Positions 9,264 through 18,340 of a DNA stretch of 64,000 nt are shown piece by piece. This DNA comes from Anaerolineaceae bacterium UBA1363 (GTDB lineage: Bacteria; Chloroflexota; Anaerolineae; Anaerolineales; Anaerolineaceae): assembly GCA_002306055.1 (NCBI GenBank), contig DBRR01000037.1, positions 21,343-85,342 on the forward strand, in the 5' to 3' direction. The position numbers were made by a program, and so were the translations under genes. Position 1 is the first letter of the stretch; every line of letters starts with the position of its first letter. The notes under the pieces were generated by a model. It searched no databases. It was not told where the DNA came from and saw only the letters and a list, made by a program, of their open reading frames with translations.

Positions 9264-10118
9264 TTACGGTTCCTCAGTGGGCAGGCTCAGAAATCGCGAG
9301 ATATCAATCATCATGTCATTCCCGCTGGTCATCACCTGGGGCAGGATCCCATTCCATTTCGTCAGGAAAAGGTATTGGAGGTATTCTGGTGTCAGGGCGC
9401 CGGTTTGGTTGAGCGCCTTTTGCGCGTCTGCCTGACCCTTCGCCTCCGTTATTACCGTCTGTGCGTCAATCTCTGCCTGTGCCAGCTTTTGCTTGGATGT
9501 TTCCACCTGTTGCTGCGCGACTTGTTTTGCTTCAATGGCTTGCTGATATTCACTTGAAAAATCGAAGTTAACAATGTTGAAGTTCTCAACAATGATGAAA
9601 TACGGTTCCAACTGCTTGGTCAGTTCGCTTTCAGCCAAAAAACGGACTTCATCACGCTTGGTAATCAGCTCTTCAGCTGAGAATTGGGCTGTTACGGCTT
9701 TGAAAGTGTTCTGAATTGCCGGGGCGACAATGATGTTGGCATAATCTGCGCCAACATTCTCAAAAACATCCTTCGCGCGGCTTCCATCCAGGTGATAGTT
9801 AACCGCAATCAGGGATGTTACTACCTGCAGGTTTTCTGACATGGCTGTTGCCTGGACTTCATCCTTCTGCGTCCGCACGTTCATCAACACGACGCGTTCC
9901 ACGAATGGAAGCTTAATATTGATGCCGGGGAAAGATACTCGATCAACTGCGCTAAATCGCAGAACCACACCGATGTTGCCTGCGGGAACTTCATAAAATA
10001 GCGACGTTGCCAGTATGATTAATACCAGGGCAATTAAAATGATAGGTACCACCCGTTTGTTTAACTTCAAACTATTGGTGGGTTTTGAATTTGCTGTTGA
10101 AAATTTACCATCGAACAT
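9264..10118 (-). CDS. Prohibitin-like SPFH/Band 7 membrane protein
   Basis: Member of the SPFH (stomatin, prohibitin, flotillin, HflK/C) superfamily, closest in layout to prohibitins. A short N-terminus is followed by one membrane segment (about residues 23-43, VVPIILIALVLIILATSLF), the start of the SPFH domain (VPAGNIGVVLRF), and a long helical region (about 190-240, EAKQVAQQQVETSKQKLAQA) that probably drives ring assembly. These proteins form large scaffolds in the membrane and often modulate membrane proteases such as FtsH; that role is inferred from the family. A GAGGTG ribosome binding site precedes the ATG. It appears to be a single-gene unit with its own terminator. Confidence 0.9.
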   Translation of the reverse strand: MFDGKFSTANSKPTNSLKLNKRVVPIILIALVLIILATSLFYEVPAGNIGVVLRFSAVDRVSFPGINIKLPFVERVVLMNVRTQKDEVQATAMSENLQVVTSLIAVNYHLDGSRAKDVFENVGADYANIIVAPAIQNTFKAVTAQFSAEELITKRDEVRFLAESELTKQLEPYFIIVENFNIVNFDFSSEYQQAIEAKQVAQQQVETSKQKLAQAEIDAQTVITEAKGQADAQKALNQTGALTPEYLQYLFLTKWNGILPQVMTSGNDMMIDISRFLSLPTEEP

Positions 10119-10316
10119 AGTTTCACCTCTCTCAGGTTTATTATTCCAGATATTTAAAAGAGTTGCTATAGATTATCTAAGGTATTCCACGATTGTCCCG
10201 AGTTAAAGCGGGCTGGGTCATGGTATTTTACCCAATAATAAATACATCTCAAATTCGCTGAATAACACACAAAGTAAACTTTAGGGTTATTCCCCGCACC
10301 TAAAAACGACTTCCTC

Positions 10317-10358
10317 AAGAGGGGTGAGATCACAGAAAATCTGTGCGACCTCACCTCT
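10317..10358 (-). terminator. Hairpin downstream of the SUMF1-like gene
   Basis: A long, slightly imperfect stem (GAGGTGAGGTCGCACAGA against TCTGTGATCTCACCCCTC) with a 4-base loop, about 27 bp after the stop codon of the lipoprotein gene. A short T-run follows about 12 bp later, so termination is likely but the structure is not textbook. Confidence 0.6.
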
Positions 10359-10385
10359 CCATTAATGCGGTTGCTTTACAGCCCC

Positions 10386-11306
10386 TTACTGCTCGCCGTC
10401 CATGGCACAGCGGAATCCCAGGTCTGACCCGCTGTAAAAGCTCAGATCATATGCCCGGCTCGAAACGCGTGCCGCCAGCCAGTTGCTCGCCCAGCCGCCA
10501 CCACGAACCGTCCGCAGCTGGTTAGCCTCTTCTGCCAAAGGATTCTCTGTGGGACTGACGCTATAGAAATCTTCAATGTAACTATCCGCCACCCATTCCC
10601 AGACGTTTCCCGTCATATCCATTACGCCAAACTCACTTGCTCCTTCCGGGTAGCTGCCTACAGCCACGGTATCTCCCACGCAGGCAGACATGGTGGCATT
10701 GTGATAGATATTCGCTTTTGAACAGTCAGGAGCTTCATCGCCCCAAGGATAAGCCTTTGGGGTCGTTCCGCGTGCTGCCAGCTCCCACTCAGCTTCCGTC
10801 GGAAGACGCTTGCCAGCCCAGGTGCAATACGCCTGAGCCTGTTCCCACTTGACGTTGATCATCGGGAAATTGGCATAGTCGGGGTTCTGATAATAATCAT
10901 CCCGGGTTTTTGAAGCGGAAACAATCGGCGCGGCGCATCCTCCGGCGGCCACACAGGCGGCATACTGCGCGTTGGTCACCTCATAGACGTCAATCGCATA
11001 CGCTGACAAATTAACTTTATGCTGCGGGAGTTCATCGCTGGGGCAGTTATAGCTGTTATTATGCTCCGGATCACAGCCCATCATGTACTCTGTCGCCGGG
11101 ATAAGAACCATACCTTCCGGCACTTCAGTTCCACCCGGCTCTGCAACCGGCTCAGTCGCTATTTCGATATTTGGCTCGGTGGCAACAGCAGGAGTGGCTT
11201 CAATCTCCTCCTCAACAACCGGTTGTGGTGTCTGGAGTGGCGTTTGCATGATGCAACCAGACATGATTAACATCAGCAGCAATGCTGATAGGATCTTGCC
11301 CGACAT
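10386..11306 (-). CDS. SUMF1/FGE-fold lipoprotein
   Basis: Secreted lipoprotein: signal peptide with lipobox LIMSGC (acylated Cys18), an acidic proline/threonine-rich linker (about 20-60), then a formylglycine-generating-enzyme (FGE-sulfatase) fold. Family motifs are clear: EGMVLIPATEYMMGCDPE, YEVTNAQYAACV, CTWAGKRLPTEAEWELAARG, YPWGDE, DMTGNVWEWVADSY and TVRGGGWASNW. The C-terminal region after RGGGW reads SNWLAARVSSR and lacks the catalytic cysteines present in true FGE at this place, so it is more likely a non-catalytic or ligand-binding member of the C-type-lectin-like superfamily. A strong AGGAGG site precedes the ATG. No sulfatase gene is nearby. Confidence 0.88.
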   Translation of the reverse strand: MSGKILSALLLMLIMSGCIMQTPLQTPQPVVEEEIEATPAVATEPNIEIATEPVAEPGGTEVPEGMVLIPATEYMMGCDPEHNNSYNCPSDELPQHKVNLSAYAIDVYEVTNAQYAACVAAGGCAAPIVSASKTRDDYYQNPDYANFPMINVKWEQAQAYCTWAGKRLPTEAEWELAARGTTPKAYPWGDEAPDCSKANIYHNATMSACVGDTVAVGSYPEGASEFGVMDMTGNVWEWVADSYIEDFYSVSPTENPLAEEANQLRTVRGGGWASNWLAARVSSRAYDLSFYSGSDLGFRCAMDGEQ

Positions 11307-11689
11307 TGTGAACCTCCTAAACTAAAAAATCGCTAAAAGACGAAAATCTCCCACTAATATTATAGTAAAATTCACAACCGAATCCCAAATATGAAATTTC
11401 AGTTTGAGCAGGTTTTTGAACGATTACCTGTGAGACTTCTTCAAAATCGAGGATTGGCATGTACCGCTGGAACAGGCATCCAGTGGATCCTCTGTGTCTT
11501 TTTGCGTGAGTAGTTTTGCCGGATTGGATGGGAACTTTCCAATTCATAATCCAACATGCTCCTACCACATCCAATGCCGGCCTACGAAAAGAATCCGCAC
11601 CTGGATGTCACCCACGTTAATGCGTAATCGCAAGGTATGACACGATCCCCCTTATGTAAACAAAAACTCCTCACGAAGAGAAGTTGTGT
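11307..11689. other. Intergenic region upstream of the SUMF1-like lipoprotein
   Basis: This 383-bp stretch holds the AGGAGG ribosome binding site of the lipoprotein gene at its left end and the 3' flank of tRNA-Val at its right end. A minus-strand open frame of 85 codons (11317-11574) has no recognisable domain, signal peptide or ribosome binding site and I do not call it a gene. Nothing else was recognised. Confidence 0.5.
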
Positions 11690-11763
<74 letters not shown>

Positions 11764-11774
11764 GAAGTGCCGTG

Positions 11775-11803
11775 ATTATAGCAAACCTATTCGAATTTGT
11801 CCA
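11775..11803 (-). promoter_or_regulatory. Promoter of tRNA-Val
   Basis: Minus strand: -35 TGGACA, 17-bp spacer, -10 TATAAT preceded by TGC. The -10 ends about 11 bp before the first tRNA base, the expected distance for a tRNA transcript. Confidence 0.65.
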
Positions 11804-11830
11804 CAACTACTTTTCCAACAATTCAGCGAA

Positions 11831-13048
11831 TTAAAGAGCCCGGATAATTTTTTCCACGTCGCCTGTCTCATCCAAGACTGCTGAGAAGTCCCGTTTACCA
11901 TCAATGGCTGCCTTCACCTTGTTCGCCATGCTGTCATCACCCAGTAAGATCGATCCGATCATTTTCCCATCGCGGAAAAGGAAGCTTTTATAACCGCCAT
12001 CTTTGCTTTCTGCCACCAGTCGGTCACCATCCAAACTTGGCGAAAACTGACCGATACTGAACACATCCACTCCCAGGACCTTCAGTCTGGTCGAAGGCGG
12101 GTCGCCTAAAAAGCTTGTTTCCTTGCCGGCTGCGTTCTGCCCGGCAATGGTTCCCTGGTTCTTTGCAGGTATCCACAGACCGTAGCTTCGGCCCTGGAAT
12201 TCAGTCAGATCTCCTGCCGCAAGGATATCCGGATTGGAGGTCACCATGTGCTCGTCCACCAGCACGCCCCGGTTGATTGCCAGCCCTGCTGACCTTGCCA
12301 GCTCAAGGTTAGCCGAAACTCCCGTGCTAATCAGCACCAGGTCCGCCGGCAGCACCTGCCCATCCGCCAGTTCCACGTTCTCAACCCTGCCATCCCCCTG
12401 CAGCGCCTTGGTCATTGCCGGCACAACCACTTTGATCCCCATGTCCTCAATCTTTTTCTTGAGGATCCCGCTGGCTTGGGCGTCCAGTTGCCGTGGAAGG
12501 AGCCAATCGAGCCCTTCCAGCACGGTTACTTCAGCGCCCTGCCGTGCCACTGCCCCAGCCACTTCCAGCCCCAACAGCCCACCCCCGATGCAAATCACCT
12601 TCGCTTGTTGCCTGGCAACATCCATGATCAGGTCAGCATCCTCAAGCGTTCGCAGGGTTTGGACGCCTTTGAGTTCCCTGCCGGGGAACGGCGGCACGTT
12701 CGGGTGAGCACCCGAAGCCAGGATCAGCTTGTCATAAGCTAACTTTTGTCCATTTGCCAGGGAAATTTGCTTTGTCTCAGCATTGATCGCATCAACATGG
12801 GTGTTGAGCAGGATTGTGATGTGGTTCTGGAGATACCACTGCTGGTCATGCAAGGAAAGCTTTTCGCGCTCCACCTCCCCTGCCAGGTAGCGGGTCAGGC
12901 TCATACGAAAGTAGGGCAAGTTGGGCTCTTCGGAAATTAATGTAATATCAGCGTCTGCTTGCTCTGTATGAATCGCCTCTGCGGCACTCACGCCTGCAAT
13001 CCCCCCGCCGATGATAATATATCGTTTTTTAGCTTCTGATTGTGACAT
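11831..13048 (-). CDS. FAD-dependent NAD(P)H oxidoreductase (rubredoxin/ferredoxin reductase-like)
   Basis: Pyridine nucleotide-disulfide oxidoreductase fold of 405 residues. The N-terminal FAD dinucleotide motif IIGGGIAGVSAAEAI is at about 11-25, the second FAD contact YDKLILASGAHPN at about 104, the NAD(P)H motif ICIGGGLLGLEVAGAVARQGA at about 151, and the third FAD motif ILAAGDLTEF at about 275. There is no redox CxxxxC pair, so it resembles reductases of rubredoxin or ferredoxin, or the first module of NADH-nitrite reductases, rather than lipoamide dehydrogenase. The natural electron acceptor is not shown by the neighbours. A CAGGAG ribosome binding site precedes the ATG. Confidence 0.88.
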   Translation of the reverse strand: MSQSEAKKRYIIIGGGIAGVSAAEAIHTEQADADITLISEEPNLPYFRMSLTRYLAGEVEREKLSLHDQQWYLQNHITILLNTHVDAINAETKQISLANGQKLAYDKLILASGAHPNVPPFPGRELKGVQTLRTLEDADLIMDVARQQAKVICIGGGLLGLEVAGAVARQGAEVTVLEGLDWLLPRQLDAQASGILKKKIEDMGIKVVVPAMTKALQGDGRVENVELADGQVLPADLVLISTGVSANLELARSAGLAINRGVLVDEHMVTSNPDILAAGDLTEFQGRSYGLWIPAKNQGTIAGQNAAGKETSFLGDPPSTRLKVLGVDVFSIGQFSPSLDGDRLVAESKDGGYKSFLFRDGKMIGSILLGDDSMANKVKAAIDGKRDFSAVLDETGDVEKIIRAL

Positions 13049-13200
13049 GTTTGCTCCTGCGACTATTTGAGAATATGATTGTAATGACCCCTGTTTGACA
13101 TTTCGATAGCTTGTAACGGGTTCTAATGCGCATCGTCCAAAAAGGCATCAGAACACGAACTGAGCTTTTCAGGCTCCGTAAACTATAAAATATTGTGTAA

Positions 13201-13482
13201 TTAAAACTCAGTCAGGATGCTGCGATTCGTTATTGCAGAAAATTCTGCAAACTCATAGCAAGGCAGGATTGTTCCCTTTTCAGCGGGGATTGAGCTGCCA
13301 TTGTTGAAATCCGGGAAATACTCCTGAAAGTCATTAGGGATCATGTGCTCAAAATTGCGATTCCATGGGGCTAAAACTGCAAAGATCATGATGATCGCCA
13401 TAATGATTGCAATCAAGGGTGCTAGGCACCCCAGGCAGCCACAGCTGCAACAGCCGCATCCACTTCCACTTCCACCGTCCAT
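13201..13482 (-). CDS. Small membrane protein with Gly/Cys-rich N-terminus
   Basis: Unrecognised 93-residue protein. It begins with an unusual Gly/Ser/Cys segment (GSGCGCCSCGCLGC, six cysteines within about 15 residues) directly followed by one hydrophobic helix (LAPLIAIIMAIIMIFAVLAPW), then a polar, probably external C-terminal part with one more cysteine. The start is well supported by a perfect AAGGAGGT site six bases before the ATG. The clustered cysteines could be acylated or could bind metal; neither can be decided here. It stands alone between the reductase gene and trpS. Confidence 0.65.
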   Translation of the reverse strand: MDGGSGSGCGCCSCGCLGCLAPLIAIIMAIIMIFAVLAPWNRNFEHMIPNDFQEYFPDFNNGSSIPAEKGTILPCYEFAEFSAITNRSILTEF

Positions 13483-13651
13483 GATAGACCTCCTTGATTG
13501 AATTGGTCTAATTGTAAGACAAATTCACAAAGGTAGTACCCATCAGGTTGTTTCTTAACAGAATAAGCCTGTAATTACCCTAAATCGGTAAAACTTTAAC
13601 TAATTGCCAGGCTCAGTACCAATGTCCAGAGAGTGTCAGAATTGTTGCGAT

Positions 13652-13783
13652 TTAGGATGGAATACTTTTCACCACCCTCCCCTGGTAAACCGCCCCCGGC
13701 GGAATGACACCCAGGAGCCCAAAGAGCATTCCGATCAAACCAGTAACTCCAAACGCCGTAAGATCGCTAAGCCGTGCAATCAT
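13652..13783 (-). CDS. Possible 43-residue hydrophobic small protein
   Basis: Low-confidence small open frame in the gap between the Cys-rich membrane protein and trpS. It would encode a 43-residue protein with one hydrophobic stretch (FGVTGLIGMLFGLLGVIPPG) and a basic end. The ribosome binding site is weak (GGTGGT). I see no family. It may be spurious or the remnant of a membrane protein gene. The rest of the 13483-13860 gap holds only the trpS promoter region: TATAAT at 13827-13832 and an AGAGGAG ribosome binding site. I found no T-box. Confidence 0.22.
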   Translation of the reverse strand: MIARLSDLTAFGVTGLIGMLFGLLGVIPPGAVYQGRVVKSIPS

Positions 13784-13860
13784 TCATTACCACCAAAAGA
13801 AAACCGCAGGAGTAACCAGAGTGCCTTATAATAGGTTGAATCGCTATAGAGGAGTGCTTT

Positions 13861-14856
13861 ATGAAACCAATCTCGCTGACCGGCATCAAACCGACCGGCA
13901 ATCCGCACATCGGGAACTACTTTGGCATGTACAAACCTGCCATTGCTCTGACCGAAAAATATCTCGGTCTCTATTTCGTTGCCGATTTACACGCCCTCAC
14001 CACCACCCCCGACCGGAAAGAACTTCAGCACCTGATCCACGAGGTGGCCGCGGGCTGGTTGGCTCTCGGGCTTGACCCGGATAACAGCGTTTTCTTCCGC
14101 CAATCAGGCATACCCGAGATTCCTGAATGTGCGTGGATGCTTGCCTGCGTGACCAGTAAAGGTCTGATGAACCGAGCTCACGCCTATAAGGCTGCAGTGG
14201 ATAAAAACCTCGAAGCGGAGCGTGACCCGGACGACGGCATCAACATGGGCCTCTATAACTACCCGGTCTTGATGGCTGCAGACATCCTGCTTTATGGGTC
14301 GGACGTGGTGCCTGTTGGGCTTGATCAAAAACAGCACATCGAAATCACGCGCGACATCGCCGAGAATTTCAACCGCACCTATGGTAAAACGCTCAAACTT
14401 CCGGAAGGACTTTTTGCAGAAGATTTGCAGGACGTACCGGGCATCGACGGGCGCAAAATGAGCAAAAGCTATGGCAATACAATCCCGATATTCGCCGATG
14501 AAAACACAATACGCAAGCAGGTCATGCGAATTGTCACTGACAGCCGTACGCCAGAGGAACCCAAAAATCCCGATGGCGACAATCTGTTCCAGATTTTCCG
14601 CCTTTTTGCCACCCCCGAACGGACTGAGGAAGTGCGCCAGCACTACCTGGCTGGCGGTTTGGGCTACGGAACCTTGAAACAGGAACTATCAGACACCATC
14701 CTGGCATATTTTGACGACGCCAGGCAGAAATTTAACGATTACATGCAGGATACAACCGCCTTGGATGCGATCCTGGAGCGCGGCGCCGAAAAGGCACGCG
14801 ACATTGCCATTCCAGTCCTGAAACGCATGCGCAAAGCAGTAGGAATAGACCGTTAA
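13861..14856 (+). CDS. trpS: Tryptophanyl-tRNA synthetase
   Basis: Class I aminoacyl-tRNA synthetase charging tRNA-Trp. The protein has the standard length (331 residues), the first signature GIKPTGNPHIGNY (HIGN at 16-19) and the second signature KMSKS at 199-203, plus the tryptophan-site region MAADILLYGSDVVPVGLDQKQHIE. The ATG is preceded by AGAGGAG at a good distance and a TATAAT box lies about 30 bp upstream. Its last base pairs overlap the start of the cation transporter gene (TAATGA), so the two are probably translated from one message. No T-box leader was seen, although many trpS genes in other phyla have one. Confidence 0.97.
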   Translation: MKPISLTGIKPTGNPHIGNYFGMYKPAIALTEKYLGLYFVADLHALTTTPDRKELQHLIHEVAAGWLALGLDPDNSVFFRQSGIPEIPECAWMLACVTSKGLMNRAHAYKAAVDKNLEAERDPDDGINMGLYNYPVLMAADILLYGSDVVPVGLDQKQHIEITRDIAENFNRTYGKTLKLPEGLFAEDLQDVPGIDGRKMSKSYGNTIPIFADENTIRKQVMRIVTDSRTPEEPKNPDGDNLFQIFRLFATPERTEEVRQHYLAGGLGYGTLKQELSDTILAYFDDARQKFNDYMQDTTALDAILERGAEKARDIAIPVLKRMRKAVGIDR

Positions 14857-15788
14857 TGACCTCCTCTTCATTCGTTAACTCCAACTCTATTAGCACGGCT
14901 GAACGCAGTAAGCTCAGCAACCAGGCGGTTTCGCTGACGTTGATCGCCAATGTAATTTTGTCGGTCCTGAAAACCAGCGTTGGCATCCTGGGTCACTCTC
15001 CCGCCTTGCTCGCAGACGGCATCAACAGCACTTCGGATGTGGTTTACAACATTGTCGTATCGATCTTCGTGCGTGCCGCTCATAAACCCGCCGATGACGA
15101 GCATCCTTACGGGCACACGCAATTCGAAAGCATTGGCGCATTGGTAGTCGGCGCCTTTGTTATTACCACTGCCATCACGATTTTTTGGGACTCCGTCAAC
15201 TCTTTGTTTGATTTCTTCAGAGGGGGCGGTGATTTTACCGGCAGTGCCCGGTACACCCTTTACGCAGCTTTATTTACTGTGTTCCTTAAAGGGTTTCTGA
15301 GTTTTTACACTCGGAAGATAGGCAAAAAGACCAACAATCCTTCTGTCATCGCCCTGGCACAAGACCACCGCAACGACATTTTCTCGGCTTCAGCGGTGGT
15401 AATCGGCATCGCCATGAGCCAATTCGGCTATCACTGGGTGGATCCCCTGGCTGGGGCGATAGTGGCAATCTTGATTCTCAGAACCGGTATCGGAATTTTG
15501 CGCGATTCAACGGATGATCTGATGGATACGCTTCCCGGGCAAGTACTGAATGAACAAATTCGTGAACTGGCAAGCAAAGTTCCCGGAGTACAGGCGATCG
15601 ATTCGATCAAGGCACATCGTTTTGGGCAATACCTCGTGATTAACCTTGCCATATTTGTGGATGGTGCCATCAGTGTCGATCAGGGCGATACCATTGCGGA
15701 TCAGGTTGAAAAAGTACTGGTGGAGGGCATCGATTTTGTGCGGGCCGTACATGTACATTTTCACTCAAAAGATGGATCCCAATCGTGA
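14856..15788 (+). CDS. Cation diffusion facilitator (CDF) family transporter
   Basis: Divalent metal efflux protein of the CDF family (310 residues). Hydrophobic segments run from about residue 20 to 210. Metal-site motifs are LLADGINSTSDVV in the second helix, HPYGHTQFESIGALVVG, and AQDHRNDIFSASAVVIG in the fifth helix. The C-terminal cytoplasmic domain (from about 215) contains the family DTLPGQ and ends with HVHFHSKDG. The DHRND form is common in CDF clades that transport manganese or iron, but the exact metal cannot be fixed from this alone. The start codon overlaps the trpS stop. Confidence 0.92.
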   Translation: MTSSSFVNSNSISTAERSKLSNQAVSLTLIANVILSVLKTSVGILGHSPALLADGINSTSDVVYNIVVSIFVRAAHKPADDEHPYGHTQFESIGALVVGAFVITTAITIFWDSVNSLFDFFRGGGDFTGSARYTLYAALFTVFLKGFLSFYTRKIGKKTNNPSVIALAQDHRNDIFSASAVVIGIAMSQFGYHWVDPLAGAIVAILILRTGIGILRDSTDDLMDTLPGQVLNEQIRELASKVPGVQAIDSIKAHRFGQYLVINLAIFVDGAISVDQGDTIADQVEKVLVEGIDFVRAVHVHFHSKDGSQS

Positions 15789-15857
15789 GAGGTGCGATTT
15801 TATCCCTGCGGGGTTTGATATCATTAAGCCAGACCGAACCACATAAGGAGTTTGCAG

Positions 15858-17024
15858 ATGAACAATTTCGAGTTCTATAATTCTACGCGGATCATTTTCG
15901 GCAAGGGAACTATCGCGAAACTTAGCAAGCGCGTTCCTCGCAAAGCTAAAGTCATGCTGATCTACGGTGGCGGGTCTATCAAAGAAAATGGGGTCTACGA
16001 GAAGGTGATGGATGCACTTAAGAAGCATAAGGTTGTCGAATTTTCCGGTATCGAAGCCAACCCCGATTACGCCACCCTCCTCAAAGCCATCAAGCAGGTC
16101 CGCAAAAAGCATGTCGACTTCCTATTGGCGGTCGGTGGGGGCTCGGTGATTGACGGCACAAAGTTCATCTCTTTGGCAAGCCCCAATGAAGGCATCGAAC
16201 CATGGGACATCATCAGCCGCGATCTGGCAAAAGATCTGAAAAAGGTTATTCCCTTTGGGACTGTGCTAACCCTTCCAGCAACTGGCAGTGAGTTTAATCA
16301 CAACGCGGTTATCTCACGCCGCGAGACCGAAGAAAAACTCTCATTTTCCAGTGAACGGGTTTATCCCAAGTTTTCCATCCTGGACCCTGAAACCACCTAT
16401 TCTCTGCCCCAAAAGCAACTTCGCAATGGACTGGTGGATGCCTATGTTCACGTGATGGAACAGTACATGACCTACCCAGTTGGTGCGATTGTTCAGGACC
16501 GCCAGGCTGAAGCATTGCTGATGGCTATTATTGAGATGGCTCCGGCGGTACTTAACACAAACCATCCAGATTATGACGCCCGCGCCAATTTCATGTGGGT
16601 TTGTTCAAACGCACTCAACCACTTGATCGGCGTTGGTGTGCCGCAGGACTGGGCAACCCATAGCATCGGGCACGAACTGACCGCGCTTTACGGCTTGGCA
16701 CATGCAGAGTCTTTGGCAGTCGTTTTGCCATGGCTGCTATGGTACAAGCGCGACCAAAAGCGTGACAAACTCCTGCAGTATGGCTACCGTGTACTGGATC
16801 AGAAACAGCAGAAATACTCCGAGCGCATTGACCGTACCATCGAAGCAACCGCCGCCTTCTTTCAGAGCGTAGGTATGCCCACGACCCTTACCTCCTTTGG
16901 AGTCGACCCTGACGAAGCTGCTGCGAAGGTGCAGGCGCGCTGGGAAGCTCGGGGGTGGAGTCTCGGTGAACATGGTGATATCACCGGTGCCGACGCCGCG
17001 GCAATTCTGCGTTTGAGCAGGTAG
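15858..17024 (+). CDS. yqhD: Iron-containing NADPH-dependent alcohol/aldehyde reductase (YqhD type)
   Basis: Group III (iron-dependent) alcohol dehydrogenase closely resembling E. coli YqhD along its whole length (388 residues). Shared segments include STRIIFGKG at the N-terminus, the nucleotide-binding LLAVGGGSVIDGTKF, LTLPATGSEFN, the metal-binding GLVDAYVHVMEQY and GVPQDWATHSIGHELTALYGLAHAESLA. YqhD reduces a broad set of aldehydes with NADPH and protects against reactive aldehydes; that function is inferred here. The ATG at 15858 is chosen over a TTG six bases earlier because AAGGAG ends seven bases before it. It follows the CDF gene by about 70 bp. Confidence 0.93.
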   Translation: MNNFEFYNSTRIIFGKGTIAKLSKRVPRKAKVMLIYGGGSIKENGVYEKVMDALKKHKVVEFSGIEANPDYATLLKAIKQVRKKHVDFLLAVGGGSVIDGTKFISLASPNEGIEPWDIISRDLAKDLKKVIPFGTVLTLPATGSEFNHNAVISRRETEEKLSFSSERVYPKFSILDPETTYSLPQKQLRNGLVDAYVHVMEQYMTYPVGAIVQDRQAEALLMAIIEMAPAVLNTNHPDYDARANFMWVCSNALNHLIGVGVPQDWATHSIGHELTALYGLAHAESLAVVLPWLLWYKRDQKRDKLLQYGYRVLDQKQQKYSERIDRTIEATAAFFQSVGMPTTLTSFGVDPDEAAAKVQARWEARGWSLGEHGDITGADAAAILRLSR

Positions 17025-17473
17025 GAATTATTGCCTTCACTGCGAGCCCCGGGCTTGAAAATCATTCCACTTTACTGGGTGGCAGAGGCGTGGCAGTCTG
17101 TATGACCGTCACTGCGAGCCCCGATTCTGACGTGGGAGCAAACCTAAAGTTTTGTGAGGGGCGCGACAGTCTGCAGTTATGTTTTTCTTCTTAAAGATTC
17201 GAAAGGCAGCTCGCCATACCTTGCTTCGCGAGCACAGGTGCAAAAGAAGCTCGCAGCGGAACCCGGCTACAAAGGAAAGAATCCCTGTAGGCCGGAATGA
17301 GACCGCCCTGCAGCCTTACTCTCACAGCCAACCATTGCGGGCTCACTCCGGCATCGTCCTCAAAATAAACATTTTCCATGTCGAAAAAGGCAGATCGCCA
17401 TACCCTGCTTCACGGGCACAGACGCAAAGGAAACTCGCGATGACGGGCAGTGCCGTCAAAGCGAGCCTGTTTT
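17025..17473 (+). repeat. Dispersed intergenic repeat cluster, copy 1
   Basis: No gene is seen here. The core (about 17243-17450) reappears at about 21792-21973 with high identity and the same orientation. It contains a GTAG followed by two arms, GCCGGAATGAGACCGCC and GCGGGCTCACTCCGGC (17291-17352), then a shared TCGTCCTCAAAATAAAC segment and short GATCGCC...CTCGCGATGACG modules. Within this copy a module around 17206-17245 is repeated around 17390-17430. Two CACTGCGAGCCCCG boxes (about 17039 and 17110) belong to the same type of dispersed repeat. Confidence 0.8.
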
Positions 17474-18340
17474 TTATTTTCTTCTCAAGAGCTGCTTCAA
17501 CCAGGCAAAGAGCAGCTTGAAAACCATCATCAGGTAATAGAACCAATTGAAGAGGAAGAAATGCTCGCGAGCAAAGTGCTTGCGATAGTACAGGTAATAC
17601 GAGCGGTGCCATTGGAGAATGGAGTAATATGGATGGGTTTTTGAGCCACCTTCACCCCCATAGTGAACGATGCTGCTCAGCGGCACATACATCACCTTCC
17701 AACCGGACTGACGTGCTCGCAGGCAGTAATCGCTATCTTCCTGATAGGCAAAAAAGTGCTCGTCCAGCCCTCCAATCTGCTGATAGACTTCGCGCCGAAT
17801 GAACATGCATGAGCCCGAAACCGCCTTTACTTCCGCGACCTCATCCTCCGGAAGCCAGGATTGCAGGTAACCATTGAGCTCCTTGCTTTTAGGGAAGAGC
17901 TTACCAAGCTTTAGAAAATACCCGAACACCTCAACCGGACGGGCGTCCCCACGGCGCGACTGCTGCTGGAAACTACCATCCTCATTAAGTACCTTTGGAA
18001 TGGTTATGCCAACTTGAGGATTTTGCCGCAAATAGGCAATTTGTGGTCCAAAACAATCTTCAGTCAACAAGGTATCGGGGTTGAGCAGCAAAATGTAATC
18101 CCCTTTGGCCAAAGCCATTGCCTGGTTGTTTCCGCGGGTAAAGCCAAGGTTGCCCTGATTGCGAATTAGCGTTATTTCCGGATGGTAGTGTTCGATCCAA
18201 GCCACAGTCCCATCGGTGGACCCATTGTCCACCATGATCACCTCATAGCTCAACCCACTGGAATATCGCTCAATCGAAGCCAGCAAAGGCTTCAGGTAAT
18301 CAAGCGCGTTTAAAGGTACAAGACAAATTGACAGGTCCAT
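17474..18340 (-). CDS. Family 2 glycosyltransferase (rhamnosyltransferase-like)
   Basis: GT-A fold glycosyltransferase of 288 residues. Motifs are SICLVPLNALDYLKPLL at the N-terminus, EVIMVDNGSTDGTV (nucleotide-sugar binding), GNLGFTRGNNQA, LLLNPDT (metal-binding DxD-like site), SGSCMFIRREVYQQIGGLDE and the catalytic-region HFFAYQEDSDYCLRA. The C-terminus has hydrophobic aromatic segments (FFLFNWFYYLMMVFKLLFAW) that probably attach it to the membrane. Family members add sugars to cell-surface polysaccharide or lipid carriers; the donor and acceptor are unknown. Its ATG overlaps the stop of the YihY gene by one base (TAATG), so they are probably coupled. Confidence 0.9.
   Translation of the reverse strand: MDLSICLVPLNALDYLKPLLASIERYSSGLSYEVIMVDNGSTDGTVAWIEHYHPEITLIRNQGNLGFTRGNNQAMALAKGDYILLLNPDTLLTEDCFGPQIAYLRQNPQVGITIPKVLNEDGSFQQQSRRGDARPVEVFGYFLKLGKLFPKSKELNGYLQSWLPEDEVAEVKAVSGSCMFIRREVYQQIGGLDEHFFAYQEDSDYCLRARQSGWKVMYVPLSSIVHYGGEGGSKTHPYYSILQWHRSYYLYYRKHFAREHFFLFNWFYYLMMVFKLLFAWLKQLLRRK

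Noticed and set aside
11317..11574. Minus-strand open frame of 85 codons upstream of the SUMF1-like lipoprotein
   Set aside because: No ribosome binding site, no recognisable domain, and composition unlike a membrane or secreted protein; left as intergenic.
13483..13860. T-box or trp leader upstream of trpS
   Set aside because: No T-box bulge sequence or terminator/antiterminator pair could be found; only a promoter-like TATAAT and ribosome binding site.
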